DNA from: Leptospira licerasiae serovar Varillal str. VAR 010
GTDB taxonomy: Bacteria > Spirochaetota > Leptospiria > Leptospirales > Leptospiraceae
Assembly (NCBI RefSeq): GCF_000244755.1
Contig: NZ_AHOO02000006.1
Coordinates: 62,001 to 126,000 of the forward strand
Direction: 5' to 3'
Length of the DNA stretch: 64,000 nt
The position numbers were made by a program, and so were the translations under genes. Shown here piece after piece: positions 20,519 through 29,707 of the stretch. Position 1 is the first letter of the stretch. Each line of letters begins with the position of its first letter. The notes under the pieces are model-generated. The model worked only from the letters and a program-made list of their open reading frames with translations, was not told the DNA's origin and did no database searches.

Positions 20519-21370
20519 CTAGCGGTTTAGGATTTCCTGTTTCACGTAACGGTCTAAACCGACCAATTCCTTTAATAAGGATTTAATTTCGGAAAGCGGA
20601 TATTGTGTGGTAGCATCCGAAAGTGCTTTTGCAGGATCAGGATGCACTTCCATAAAGATACCTTCTATTCCGAGCGCTACCGCACTCCTTGTCATACTCG
20701 GAATGTATTCTCTTTGGCCACCCGTGATATTTCCGGCTGCTCCAGGCAATTGTGCCGAATGAGTAGCGTCGAATACGACAGGTATATCATAACTATGTAA
20801 TATAGGGACGGTTCTGCCGTCGAACACCAGATTTCCGTAACCGAATGTGGTACCTCTTTCGGTTACCATATACTTTTCGGAACCGGATTCTTGGATCTTG
20901 GTTTTGATATGTCTACAGTCGGAAGGAGCTAAGAATTGCCCTTTTTTAACATTCACCCATTTTCCTGTTTTAGCGGACTCTGCGATCAAGTCTGTCTGTC
21001 TGCTTAAGAATGCAGGGATTTGGTACATATCGATCACATCTTTGAGAGGACCTACTTGAATGGTCTCGTGGATATCGGTCAAAACTGGAACATTGAATTT
21101 CTTTTTAATATGTTCTAGATGTTTAATCCCTTCCGTAAGTCCAGGACCTCGGTAAGAAGTAACCGAAGAACGGTTTGCTTTGTCGAAACTACTTTTAAAA
21201 ACGTAAGGGATACCGAGTTCAGTGGTGATCTCTAACATTTCTGCACAGACTTTTTCGAGTAAGTCTCTGTTCTCCATCACGCAAGGACCGGCAATCAGGA
21301 AGAATGGATTTTTTCCTCCGATCTTCTTACCGCTTAAAAAATCCCTTTCTTGGGCAGTTTTATCGCTCAT
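20519..21370 (-). CDS. kdsA: 3-deoxy-8-phosphooctulonate synthase (Kdo-8-phosphate synthase)
   Basis: 283 residues. It condenses phosphoenolpyruvate with arabinose-5-phosphate for LPS core. Motifs: FLIAGPCVMENRD, FKSSFDKANRSS, GPGLTEG, VLTDIHE, QIPAFLSRQTDL, VNVKKGQFLAPSD, FGYGNLVFDGR, PVVFDATHSAQLPG, FMEVHPDP. The ATG overlaps the pyrG stop as TAATG. It lies beside lpt and hld genes, forming an LPS gene block. Confidence 0.96.
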   Translation of the reverse strand: MSDKTAQERDFLSGKKIGGKNPFFLIAGPCVMENRDLLEKVCAEMLEITTELGIPYVFKSSFDKANRSSVTSYRGPGLTEGIKHLEHIKKKFNVPVLTDIHETIQVGPLKDVIDMYQIPAFLSRQTDLIAESAKTGKWVNVKKGQFLAPSDCRHIKTKIQESGSEKYMVTERGTTFGYGNLVFDGRTVPILHSYDIPVVFDATHSAQLPGAAGNITGGQREYIPSMTRSAVALGIEGIFMEVHPDPAKALSDATTQYPLSEIKSLLKELVGLDRYVKQEILNR

Positions 21371-22986
21371 TATGCCTTCCTTGCAAATTTGACCGCAGCG
21401 CGGATGAATCCGGCAAACAATGGATGCGGTTTTGTAGGTTTTCCGGTGAATTCAGGATGGAACTGAACTCCTATAAACCAAGGATGATCCGGAATTTCTA
21501 CGATTTCAATCAGGTTTTCATCCGGAGAAATGCCTGAAAGGATCATTCCTTTCTCTTCGAACCTTTGTTTGTATTTGTTGGTAAACTCGAATCTATGTCT
21601 ATGTCTCTCATAGATCAGTTCTTGTTTGTATTCGTTGAATGCTAATGTGTTCTTTTTGATCTTACATGGATAAGATCCTAAACGCATAGTTCCACCCATT
21701 TGATCAATATCCATCTGCTCTTCGATTAGAGAGATTACTGGATCTGGAGAATCGGGCCTGAACTCTGTGGAGTTTGCATCTTTTAGACCAAGAACGTTTC
21801 TAGCGTATTCGATCACCGCACATTGCATTCCCAAACAAATTCCGAAAAACGGGATCCCTTTGGTTCTTGCATATTGGATCGCCGCTATTTTGCCTTCGAT
21901 CCCTCTATCTCCGAATCCACCCGGAACTAAAACACCATGAGCGGATTTTAATACATCTTTTACATTTGTTTTATCCAGTTTTTCGGGATCTACTTTGATA
22001 AATTCTACGTTTGCTTCGTTTGCAATTCCGCCATGGGATAAACTTTCATAAACGGAACGATACGCATCATGAAGAGAAATATACTTTCCGACCACTGCGA
22101 TCTGCACAGTATGTTTTGCGGATTGAAGACTTTTTATGATCTTCTCCCATTCAGTAAAATTGGATTTTCCAAGTTCAAGTCCTAAAGTTTTTAGAACTAC
22201 TTGGTCCAATTTTTCTTCCTTGTACATTTTAGGGATTTCGTAAATGGAAGTGCTGATATCGGAAGCGGAGATCACATTTTCTTCTTTTACGTTACAGAAG
22301 GAGGAAATTTTTCCTTTCATTTCTTTAGGCATCGGTTGATTCACACGGCAGATCAAAATATCAGGTTGGATCCCGAGTGCCAAAAGTTCTTTAACGGAGT
22401 GTTGGGTAGGTTTTGTTTTTGCTTCACCAGCTACAGTGATGGTAGGAACTAAAGTAACATGGATGAATAAAACTTGAGTAGGCCCATGTTCATATCTCAT
22501 CTGACGGATTGCTTCTAAGAATGGGATGGACTCAATGTCCCCCACTGTTCCACCAATCTCTACGATCACAAAGTCAGTTGCATTTTCTCTTGCGAGAGTA
22601 TAGATCCTATTTCGGATCTCGTTTGTGATATGAGGAACGACTTGGACCGTTCTTCCCAAATAATCCCCTTTTCTTTCTCTTTGGATTACTGTATTATAAA
22701 TTTGTCCCGTAGAAACGGAGTTTTTACGAGTGAACTTGGATTTGGTAAATCTTTCATAATAACCTAAATCTAAATCCGTTTCCGCGCCGTCCTCGGTCAC
22801 GTATACTTCCCCGTGTTGGTACGGGCTCATTGTTCCAGGATCAATATTGATATATGGATCCATTTTTTGCAGGGAAACGGAATAGCCCCTACTTTCTAAT
22901 AGGCATCCAAGGGCTGCAGCGGATACACCCTTTCCAAGGGAGGAACAAACACCTCCGGTCACGAAAATAAATTTAGTTTTGGACAA
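21370..22986 (-). CDS. pyrG: CTP synthase
   Basis: 538 residues, full length. The N-terminal amidoligase domain has [40 protein letters not shown] and [11 protein letters not shown]; the C-terminal glutaminase domain has [15 protein letters not shown] (nucleophile Cys) and GVQFHPEF (catalytic His). It makes CTP from UTP, needed among other things for CMP-Kdo. The start is TTG with AGGAG just upstream. kdsA after pyrG is a common pairing. Confidence 0.97.
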   Translation of the reverse strand: MSKTKFIFVTGGVCSSLGKGVSAAALGCLLESRGYSVSLQKMDPYINIDPGTMSPYQHGEVYVTEDGAETDLDLGYYERFTKSKFTRKNSVSTGQIYNTVIQRERKGDYLGRTVQVVPHITNEIRNRIYTLARENATDFVIVEIGGTVGDIESIPFLEAIRQMRYEHGPTQVLFIHVTLVPTITVAGEAKTKPTQHSVKELLALGIQPDILICRVNQPMPKEMKGKISSFCNVKEENVISASDISTSIYEIPKMYKEEKLDQVVLKTLGLELGKSNFTEWEKIIKSLQSAKHTVQIAVVGKYISLHDAYRSVYESLSHGGIANEANVEFIKVDPEKLDKTNVKDVLKSAHGVLVPGGFGDRGIEGKIAAIQYARTKGIPFFGICLGMQCAVIEYARNVLGLKDANSTEFRPDSPDPVISLIEEQMDIDQMGGTMRLGSYPCKIKKNTLAFNEYKQELIYERHRHRFEFTNKYKQRFEEKGMILSGISPDENLIEIVEIPDHPWFIGVQFHPEFTGKPTKPHPLFAGFIRAAVKFARKA

Positions 22987-23067
22987 ACCGATCTCCTACC
23001 TGCTGAACAGAGTTTTCTTCAGTCTCGGAAAATCCAACTCGGAATTTCGCGGAATTGAGAAGTAAAT

Positions 23068-23562
23068 CTAGGGTTTTTGGCGAATGCGTCGGATCAGATC
23101 CGTGCTGGAAAATCCTGGAACAAAGGGCAGAATTTTCACTTCTCCGCCCAATTTGCGAACAAGTGGAGTTTCGGGAAGAGCTTCTAGATCATAATCTCCC
23201 CCTTTTACGTGAATATGAGGGGCTACCTGAGAGATCAGTTCCAAAGGAGTATCTTCCGTAAACACGCTGATATAATCCACAAAGGAAAGACAGGAAAGAA
23301 GAAGGGCTCGATCTTCTTCCGGATTTACGGGACGTTCCGGACCTTTGAGTCGTTTTACGGAGGAATCCGAATTGATCCCCACCCAAAGAACGTCACCCAA
23401 GTCTCTAGCCTGAGAAAGATAAGTCAAATGACCTTTATGGACCAGATCGAATACACCGTTCGTAAAAACGATCTTTTGTTTGGAGCGTATCTTTTCAGAA
23501 ATGTTCTTCACTTCCGCAAATGGAATGATTTTCTCTATACACAAAGAAAAAGAAGACTTCAC
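23068..23562 (-). CDS. D-glycero-beta-D-manno-heptose 1-phosphate adenylyltransferase
   Basis: 164 residues, the equivalent of the C-terminal half of E. coli HldE as a separate protein. The nucleotidyltransferase motif is VFTNGVFDLVHKGHLTYL (HxGH type), followed by GINSDSSVKRLKG, RPVNPEEDRA and HVKGGDYD, and ending FSSTDLIRRIR. It activates heptose-1-phosphate with ATP to ADP-heptose for LPS core. The GTG start overlaps the kinase stop as GTGA, so both halves of the pathway step are coupled. Confidence 0.93.
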   Translation of the reverse strand: MKSSFSLCIEKIIPFAEVKNISEKIRSKQKIVFTNGVFDLVHKGHLTYLSQARDLGDVLWVGINSDSSVKRLKGPERPVNPEEDRALLLSCLSFVDYISVFTEDTPLELISQVAPHIHVKGGDYDLEALPETPLVRKLGGEVKILPFVPGFSSTDLIRRIRQKP

Positions 23563-24569
23563 TGAAAACTTCCTCTTTTTTCCAGAGCCTCTAAAAGTTC
23601 TTCTAAAGAAACTGTTTCTGCGCCTAGTTTTCCGACCACAACTCCAGCTGCAGCGTTAGAAACAATTGCTGCTTCTAATTCTCCAAGTCCTGCCGCTAAA
23701 AAGGAAGTGTAAACTGAGATCACAGTGTCTCCTGCTCCGGTCACATCAAATACTTCTTTGGCGACCGTAGGAATATGATAGGTTTTAGATTCGGAAGAAA
23801 TATAAAGGCTCATTCCTTTTTCACCACGAGTGATCATCATAGAAGGAGAATTTAGATTTTCAGCGATCTTTTTAGCTGCTTCTTCCACCTCAGAATTTGT
23901 TTCTAATTTTTTTCCAAGAGCTTTTCCTGCCTCATGATGGTTCGGGGTCATGACTGTAGCTTTTGTATATTGAAAAAAATGAGACACTTGCGGATCCACA
24001 GTTACGATCTTTTTATGTTGGACTGCGATATCGATTGTCTTACGAATGAGGCTCGCAGTTAAAGTTCCCTTATCATAATCGGAAAGAACGACTGCGTCCG
24101 CTTCTTGTATGATCTTGGAAAAACTTTCCAGTAGTTGTTTTTCCTCCACATCACTTAAAGGAAATGTTTCTTCTCTATCGATACGGCAAACTTGCTGGTG
24201 TCCAGCGATCACTCTGGTTTTTAGGATCGTTGGTACTTTTTCAGAACGGATAATCGTATTTTTAGAAGTGCTTGTGTTTTCGGAAGAAAGAAGATCATCC
24301 AAAGTTTTTGCAGCAGGGTCATTCCCCGCTCTACCCAATACAAATGATTGGACTCCAAGGCGAGAAAGATTTTTTACAACATTCCCGGCTCCGCCTAAAG
24401 TAGTTTTTTCATTGCGGACCCAAACCACAGGAACCGGGGCTTCCGGAGAAATTCGGTTCACTTCTCCTATCAGATACTCATCCAGAATGAGATCTCCGAT
24501 GACTATAATTTTAGTGGTTTTTAATTTAGAAGCAGCTTCCAAATATCGCTTTTTATCTAAGTAGTACAA
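23559..24569 (-). CDS. D-glycero-beta-D-manno-heptose-7-phosphate kinase
   Basis: 336 residues, PfkB-family sugar kinase equal to the N-terminal half of HldE. Motifs: IVIGDLILDEYLIGEVNRISPEAPVP, LGGAGNVVKNL, AVVLSDYDKGTLT, VMTPNHHEAGKALG, ITRGEKGMSLY and the catalytic DVTGAGDTVISVY. It starts with TTG at 24569 and is the first gene of the 17-gene minus-strand run, separated by 62 bases from the divergent Lon-domain gene. Confidence 0.93.
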   Translation of the reverse strand: MYYLDKKRYLEAASKLKTTKIIVIGDLILDEYLIGEVNRISPEAPVPVVWVRNEKTTLGGAGNVVKNLSRLGVQSFVLGRAGNDPAAKTLDDLLSSENTSTSKNTIIRSEKVPTILKTRVIAGHQQVCRIDREETFPLSDVEEKQLLESFSKIIQEADAVVLSDYDKGTLTASLIRKTIDIAVQHKKIVTVDPQVSHFFQYTKATVMTPNHHEAGKALGKKLETNSEVEEAAKKIAENLNSPSMMITRGEKGMSLYISSESKTYHIPTVAKEVFDVTGAGDTVISVYTSFLAAGLGELEAAIVSNAAAGVVVGKLGAETVSLEELLEALEKRGSFQ

Positions 24570-24631
24570 TTTTAAACCGGTCTTACAATTTGATTTGCGT
24601 TTTCACTTCAACAGGTTAGGATAAATCCTAG

Positions 24632-25246
24632 GTGTCAAGAATTACAATTCCGATCTTTCCTCTTCCCGAAGTCATCTTATTTCCAGGCACATTCCTTCCT
24701 CTTCATATTTTTGAGCCTAGATACAGGATGATGCTAGATTATTGTTCCGAGTCCGGCGAGGAAATGGCGATCGCACCTATCAAAATGGAACCTGGCAATT
24801 TAAAAAATCCTCAGCCTGAGATCGAAACTATTTTTGGTTGGGGCACGATCGTCCGAAGAGATCCTCTCCCTGATGGAAGATCCAATATTTTACTCGAAGG
24901 CAAAGGAATCGCAAAATTAGAATCTTACGATACTATGGAACCTTTTCGTATCGGTGTGGTTGAAAAATTAGAACCCGATTCCAAGTATATAGAAGATAAA
25001 TTATTCATGGAGATCTTTGATCGTATCTTATATCTCACCAAACGGATACTACTCTCCGAAGGAGCTAAAGAAGAATTGATCCTCCGAATGAATGATCTAT
25101 GGTCCCATCCTTTCCCGGTGGATTTTATTTCTTCCATTCTAAATTTTAATTTTAAGAAGAAGCAGGAAATTCTCGCAAGCACCGATCAGATCCTTAAAGC
25201 CCAATTGTTAGTTGGTATTGTGGAAGAGATGAATCTCGGAGAATAG
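24632..25246 (+). CDS. Lon N-terminal (LON substrate-binding) domain protein
   Basis: 204 residues. Starts at GTG. The whole protein is a stand-alone LAN/LON domain: IPIFPLPEVILFPGTFLPLHIFEPRYRMMLDYC, then FGWGTIVRRDPLPDGRSNILLEGKGIAKLE and a helical C-terminal half ending LKAQLLVGIVEEMNL. There is no ATPase or protease domain. Such proteins may deliver or bind substrates, but function is not established. It is monocistronic, divergent from the heptose kinase and convergent with the NlpC/P60 gene. Confidence 0.85.
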   Translation: MSRITIPIFPLPEVILFPGTFLPLHIFEPRYRMMLDYCSESGEEMAIAPIKMEPGNLKNPQPEIETIFGWGTIVRRDPLPDGRSNILLEGKGIAKLESYDTMEPFRIGVVEKLEPDSKYIEDKLFMEIFDRILYLTKRILLSEGAKEELILRMNDLWSHPFPVDFISSILNFNFKKKQEILASTDQILKAQLLVGIVEEMNLGE

Positions 25247-25395
25247 ACGCAGAGTTTAAAAGAGACTCAGAGCTATTTTCACGCAGAGCCGCGAAGACGC
25301 GGAGCTTCTTTATTTATTTTTTCTAAAAACCCTCTGTGTCTCAGCGCCTCTGCGTGCCCAAAAAACTGCGACTCTTAATACTCTGCGCCTCAGCC
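25247..25395. repeat. Intergenic CGCAGAG-type inverted repeat
   Basis: The 149-base convergent gap is built from variants of CGCAGAG and its complement. Two 25-base arms, 25280-25304 and 25332-25356, are inverted copies matching at 20 of 25 positions and separated by an AT-rich 27-base loop. A further partial arm (CTCTGCGCCTCAGC) is near 25380 and another CGCAGAG at 25248. I recall similar CGCAGAG palindromes as dispersed intergenic elements in several bacteria. With its T-rich centre it may also stop transcription from both sides. Confidence 0.7.
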
Positions 25396-26649
25396 TCAAT
25401 TCACAACTTTCTTAAATACCCGCCGGGACATCACAAAACGATCTATCCACCATTTCATTCTGATCTTGTCTATGACTACTCCACGGGTGGAAGATGCATG
25501 AGCAAATTCTTCTCCATTCAAGACCATACCTACGTGAGTTACCTTGGATTGATTTGGAGAAGCGGAGAAAAAAATTAGATCCCCAGATCTCATTTCGTTA
25601 TGAGAGACTCCTGTTCCCATTTTAGTTTGAGCGCTGGAGGCACGGGACACCATTTTTTCAGGAACACCAATACGACCGTCCGTCAAAACCCTGAAAGTAA
25701 ATCCCGAACAATCCGTTCCGGTTTTTGCTGCATTCGCCCATTTATAAGGAGTTCCTACCCATTCTTTCGCAACTTTTTGCAGCGTAGAAGAAGATAAAGT
25801 CTCCCAACTTTCTTTTGTAGGTTTATCCGGTTCCGTCGGTTCTCCGGGTTCGGGCAAATTTGGAACTAAGGGAGGATCAGGCAAAGGTTCAATTCTTGGT
25901 CTATCTCCGATCACGATCCCGCCTACTTCTTCCAAAGAAGTCTCTACCGCGCGAGCGGATGCAAATTTTTGCGGAGTTGATACCTTCTCCCCTTCATGCA
26001 ATTTTTTTAAATTAGAAAGAAGAATATAAGATGCCCCATCCATTTTAGAATCGAGTACTGCCTTAAAAGCAGTTTCCGTCTTTGTAAAAGGGATACTTCT
26101 ACCTTTTGTGGGGAATTGTGTAAGGATTTTAGAAGCTAAACGGTTTTCCGGAAAATCAACTAGCTTACCTGCGATAAGAGCCCTTCCACCTGCAAGCACA
26201 GAAAACCCGTCCCATTTTTTTTCCATGGCGGCTTCAACAAAACGATTTCGGACTTCTTCTCTAATCCCCGCTTTTTTGGTTTCTTTAAAATATAAACCTA
26301 TATAACTGAAGTCTTCTTTGGAAATTTCTCTTTTGGAAACAACAGGAATCGCGTCTTCTGCTTCTTCGAAAGTGAGACCTTCCTTGACTGCAAAGTCCAG
26401 ATTTACTATGAGTTCTGCCGTTTTTTCCGGGGTTACTCCTTCTAAGATTGCCCAAGGGATCACATTTTTAGTGATCTTCAAAACTTCTTTGCTGCCCGCT
26501 CTTTGTCCTAATTTTTGAAAAACGGAGTTTTTAATGAGAAGAGTTTGGGATCTGTCCCAATCCGATTTAAGCAAATCCTCAAATGGATCCGCAAATATAG
26601 AAAAGGAGAATAAAAGAAGAAGGCAACCGACTAAGATCCGTATTCTCAT
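25396..26649 (-). CDS. NlpC/P60 family cysteine peptidase, secreted
   Basis: 417 residues from the ATG at 26649, which overlaps the transporter stop as ATGA; an in-frame ATG 18 bases upstream is less likely. A signal peptide (MRIRILVGCLLLLFSFSIFA) precedes a helical region and a proline-rich linker (about 260-290, PLPDPPLVPNLPEPGEP). The C-terminal NlpC/P60 domain has the nucleophile in GTDCSGFTFRVL, the His in VTHVGMVLNGEEFAHAS and PYKWANAAKTGTDC. Such enzymes cut peptidoglycan stem peptides. Its cotranscription with a peptide transporter fits wall-peptide recycling, an inference. Confidence 0.88.
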   Translation of the reverse strand: MRIRILVGCLLLLFSFSIFADPFEDLLKSDWDRSQTLLIKNSVFQKLGQRAGSKEVLKITKNVIPWAILEGVTPEKTAELIVNLDFAVKEGLTFEEAEDAIPVVSKREISKEDFSYIGLYFKETKKAGIREEVRNRFVEAAMEKKWDGFSVLAGGRALIAGKLVDFPENRLASKILTQFPTKGRSIPFTKTETAFKAVLDSKMDGASYILLSNLKKLHEGEKVSTPQKFASARAVETSLEEVGGIVIGDRPRIEPLPDPPLVPNLPEPGEPTEPDKPTKESWETLSSSTLQKVAKEWVGTPYKWANAAKTGTDCSGFTFRVLTDGRIGVPEKMVSRASSAQTKMGTGVSHNEMRSGDLIFFSASPNQSKVTHVGMVLNGEEFAHASSTRGVVIDKIRMKWWIDRFVMSRRVFKKVVN

Positions 26650-27938
26650 TTTACACCATGCATCCAAGATTCTAGTTTTTTACGGAATGAAAATAGACCG
26701 ATAGCAGTGATCGTAGGTAAAAAGAAAAAGATCAGGAAAAATCCTGACAAGGATTCTCTTCCCCCCATGAACCTAGTCAATTCTCCTGCAAGTACGTGAG
26801 CAAAGAAGTTTGCCAAAAACCAAAATCCCATCATCATTGAAGCGACTTTTACGGGAGCTAATTTTGTGACTAAGGACAAGCCTACAGGTGATAGGAATAA
26901 TTCTCCGATAGTTAAAAGTAAAATGGAAAGAATGATCCAAATGGAGGAAAATTTTTCAGTAGAACCGTAAGTGACCAGGGAAAGAAGAAGATATCCTATT
27001 CCCAAAACGATCAGTCCCAAACAAAACTTGGTCACAGTGGAAATATGTCTTCCGGCTTCTTCGAATTTTTTCCAAATCCAAGAAACCACTAGAGCCAAAC
27101 TTACCACAAAAAACGGATTGAGAGATTGGTAATTCGCAGAAGGAACTTCCCATCCTAAAATATTTCTGTCGACATATCTATCAATGATTAGGCTTAAAGA
27201 AGAACCGATCTGTTCGTAGGAAGCCCAGAATGTGATCGTAACGGCGGAGAAAACCATAATCGCAAAAATTCTTTCTCTGCTTTGTTTTGGATCTTCCGTA
27301 TCTGGTTCCGAATTGGATCTGTTTCCATTCGCCAAGAATGCTTCCGGATTCACTCTTCTTCCTAAAAAACCGAATATGATCAAGCCGATCAACATTCCAA
27401 TTGCAGCGATACCGAATCCGTAATGCCAACCTTTGTACTCAGCAAGATTCGCGCATGCCCAGGTGCCTAGGATCGCGCCTAGGTTGATCCCGAAATAGAA
27501 TATAGTAAAACCTGAATCTTTTAGTTCAGGTTTACCTTCTAATTCGTAAATTCTTCCGACAACTGTAGAGATACAAGGTTTAAAAAAACCGTTTCCAGCA
27601 ATCAGAAGTCCTAGTCCTAAATAGAATGTCCAAATCCCGTTGAATGCCAAGGAAAGATGACCGAACATCATGAGCACTCCACCTAAGAAGATGGAACGTT
27701 TATATCCTAAGAATCGGTCCGCTAATAAACCGCCTAGTATGGGGGTCAGATACACGAATCCATTATAAAATCCGTATATTCTACCCGCCTTCGCGTCTTG
27801 CATTAAAAGTTCTTTTGTCAAAAATAGAACAAGAAGTGCTCTCATTCCGTAAAAAGAAAATCTCTCCCACATTTCCACGAAGAAGAGAACATACAAACCT
27901 CTAGGATGAGTTATTTGCCTTTGGCTCTGGATTTCCAT
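26646..27938 (-). CDS. POT/PTR2 family proton-coupled peptide transporter
   Basis: 430 residues, about 12 transmembrane helices. The family motif ExxERFxxY appears as EMWERFSFYG (residues 22-31). PTR2 signatures follow: GGLLADRFLGYKRSIFLGG, GNGFFKPCISTVVGRIYE and FGINLGAILGTWACANLAEY. It imports di- or tripeptides. The ATG lies inside the end of the cobalamin adenosyltransferase gene (28-base overlap) and the stop overlaps the NlpC/P60 gene, so the three form an operon. Confidence 0.92.
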   Translation of the reverse strand: MEIQSQRQITHPRGLYVLFFVEMWERFSFYGMRALLVLFLTKELLMQDAKAGRIYGFYNGFVYLTPILGGLLADRFLGYKRSIFLGGVLMMFGHLSLAFNGIWTFYLGLGLLIAGNGFFKPCISTVVGRIYELEGKPELKDSGFTIFYFGINLGAILGTWACANLAEYKGWHYGFGIAAIGMLIGLIIFGFLGRRVNPEAFLANGNRSNSEPDTEDPKQSRERIFAIMVFSAVTITFWASYEQIGSSLSLIIDRYVDRNILGWEVPSANYQSLNPFFVVSLALVVSWIWKKFEEAGRHISTVTKFCLGLIVLGIGYLLLSLVTYGSTEKFSSIWIILSILLLTIGELFLSPVGLSLVTKLAPVKVASMMMGFWFLANFFAHVLAGELTRFMGGRESLSGFFLIFFFLPTITAIGLFSFRKKLESWMHGVK

Positions 27939-28468
27939 TCTGGTTCCGGGATTTTAGATTCGAAATTTGCGTATCTTGCCGCTACGAAAAGATGATCGGA
28001 GAGTCTGTTTAAGAAACGTAGATTTTCTGGAAAGATCTCATGACCTTCTTCTTTATAGCGTACCAATTCTCTTTCCAATCTTCTGGCCAAGGTTCTGGCA
28101 ACATGGAGAAAAGAAGAAGATGAGGACCCGCCGGGAAGAATAAAATTTTTCAGCGGAAGAAGTGATTCCTGCCAATGATCGATTTCTTGTTCCAATTCGG
28201 AAATATCCTCTTCCAGGATACAGGAAGAGTCATCTTTCTTCTTGAATCCTGCAAGTTCGGATCCTAATTCAAAAAGCAGATTTTGGATCCTTTCTAGGGA
28301 ATTCTTTAATTTGGAATCTTTTGTTAGGAAAGAAATTGCGACTCCGATCGAGGAGTTCAGCTCGTCAGCTGTTCCATACAATTCTACCCTGGGATCCGAT
28401 TTGGAGACCCTGGTCCCAGATGCCAAGGATGTGCTTCCGGTGTCTCCCTTTTTGGTATAAATTTTCAT
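27911..28468 (-). CDS. ATP:cob(I)alamin adenosyltransferase, PduO type
   Basis: 185 residues. The N-terminal KIYTKKGDTGSTSLASG, RVELYGTADELNSSIGVA, then FILPGGSSSSSFLHVARTLARRLERELV and FLNRLSDHLFVAARYAN are the PduO-type family signature with the ATP-binding Lys/Thr/Gly stretch at the start. It makes adenosylcobalamin from cob(I)alamin. First gene of a three-gene minus-strand set with the peptide transporter and peptidase; the link to those is not obvious. Confidence 0.93.
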   Translation of the reverse strand: MKIYTKKGDTGSTSLASGTRVSKSDPRVELYGTADELNSSIGVAISFLTKDSKLKNSLERIQNLLFELGSELAGFKKKDDSSCILEEDISELEQEIDHWQESLLPLKNFILPGGSSSSSFLHVARTLARRLERELVRYKEEGHEIFPENLRFLNRLSDHLFVAARYANFESKIPEPEWKSRAKGK

Positions 28469-28776
28469 GATTCGGCCTGAATTTAGGGGACAGAATCCGA
28501 AAAAGTTCTGAAAATTCCCGCAAGAAAAGCAGTTTTAACGGAAAAAAAGTTGCGAAACAACTAAAGTGAGTGGTAGGATGAGGGCAGATTTTCCCTCTTT
28601 TGGATTATCGTCGGCAACGGCTTTAGTCTTTAGGAAAAAATCTAAAAAAATCTCCCCATATATATAAGGGAGTGAAATTCGCAGTGGATATCCGGGTTGC
28701 CCGGGAGGTTCTCCCCTCCTAAAAGCCCGGCCAATGGTTCGGACGGATCCGAACTCTAGCTACAGGGAGGTTGTTG
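28469..28776 (+). promoter_or_regulatory. Flagellin leader region with hairpins and CsrA-type GGA sites
   Basis: This 308-base gap separates the adenosyltransferase gene from the flagellin gene. I see no convincing sigma-28 promoter. The last 90 bases are structured: hairpin 28692-28704 (CCGGG-TTG-CCCGG), hairpin 28703-28715 (GGGAG-GTT-CTCCC) overlapping it, an alternative partner CCCGG at 28726-28730, and a perfect 7-bp hairpin 28737-28754 with loop CGGA. The loop gives ACGGA at 28743-28747, and the ribosome binding site contains AGGGA at 28764-28768. This two-site GGA layout resembles CsrA-controlled flagellin leaders. Confidence 0.55.
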
Positions 28777-29628
28777 ATGATTATCAATCACAACATCAGT
28801 GCTCTTCGTACGAATAACGTACTGAAGACAGTCAATCACGAGCTGGACAAAACCACAGAAAAATTATCAACCGGTATGAGGATCAATCGTGCCGGTGATG
28901 ATGCATTGGGATTTGCAGTTTCCGAAAGGATGCGTACCCAGATCCGTGGTCTTGCTCAAGCAGAAAGAAACGTAATGGATGGAGTTTCCTTTATCCAAGT
29001 CACCGAAGGGAACTTGGAACAAGTGAATAATATTCTCCAAAGATTAAGAGAATTATCCATCCAAACTTCCAACGGGATTTACTCGGACGACGATCGTAAA
29101 CTAGTTCAATTGGAAGTAGACCAACTCATTGAAGAAGTGGACAGGTTGGGTAAATCCGCCGAGTTCAATAAAATTCGTCCATTGAGCGGGGCCTACTCCA
29201 AGGATTCCAAAAATCCGATCCAATTGCACGTGGGACCGAATCAAAACGAGAAGCTGGAAATTTTCGTGGATGCAATGAATGCCGGCGCTCTTCAATTGGA
29301 GAATAACGGGAAAAAACAGACTTTGTCTACTCCCGCTTCTTCTAATGCGATGATCGGTATTCTGGATAACGCGATCCAAAAGGTGAACAAACAAAGATCC
29401 GATCTAGGAGCTTATTATAACCGTTTGGAAATTACGGCGGAAGGTCTGCAGGCAAACTATATCAATATGGTTTCGGCAGAAAGTCGAGTAAGGGACGCGG
29501 ATATGGCAGAACATATCGTGGACTATACCAAAAATCAGATCTTAACCAAAAGTGGGGTCGCTATGCTTGCCCAAGCAAACATGAGGCCGGAACAAGTGGT
29601 GAAACTTCTGAGTGAAAGATTCGGATAG
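28777..29628 (+). CDS. flaB: Flagellin (FlaB-type core flagellar filament protein)
   Basis: 283 residues from the ATG at 28777, preceded by GGGAGG; two TTG codons just upstream are not needed. The N-terminal flagellin domain ([43 protein letters not shown]) and the C-terminal domain ([49 protein letters not shown]) flank a short centre, the spirochaete periplasmic-flagellum type. It differs clearly from the second flagellin at 41629-42477, for example DALGFAVSER in place of [10 protein letters not shown]. Monocistronic with a strong terminator. Which FlaB paralogue number it is cannot be settled here. Confidence 0.93.
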   Translation: MIINHNISALRTNNVLKTVNHELDKTTEKLSTGMRINRAGDDALGFAVSERMRTQIRGLAQAERNVMDGVSFIQVTEGNLEQVNNILQRLRELSIQTSNGIYSDDDRKLVQLEVDQLIEEVDRLGKSAEFNKIRPLSGAYSKDSKNPIQLHVGPNQNEKLEIFVDAMNAGALQLENNGKKQTLSTPASSNAMIGILDNAIQKVNKQRSDLGAYYNRLEITAEGLQANYINMVSAESRVRDADMAEHIVDYTKNQILTKSGVAMLAQANMRPEQVVKLLSERFG

Positions 29629-29659
29629 AAAGAACAGATTTTCTGAAAATTCGAAGAGA

Positions 29660-29686
29660 CCCGTCCTGGAAAGGACGGGTTTTTTT
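29660..29686 (+). terminator. Rho-independent terminator of flagellin gene
   Basis: A 7-bp GC-rich stem CCCGTCC/GGACGGG with loop TGGAAA is followed directly by seven T residues, 32 bases after the flagellin stop codon. Confidence 0.92.
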
Positions 29687-29707
29687 ATTACAAGAGTGTA
29701 ATGGAAA

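Noticed and set aside
25247..25395. CRISPR array
   Set aside because: The repeats are inverted, imperfect and not regularly spaced, and there are no cas genes.
28571..28605. Sigma-28 promoter ahead of flaB (TAAAG followed by GCAGATTT)
   Set aside because: Spacing is about three bases too long and only five of eight -10 bases match.
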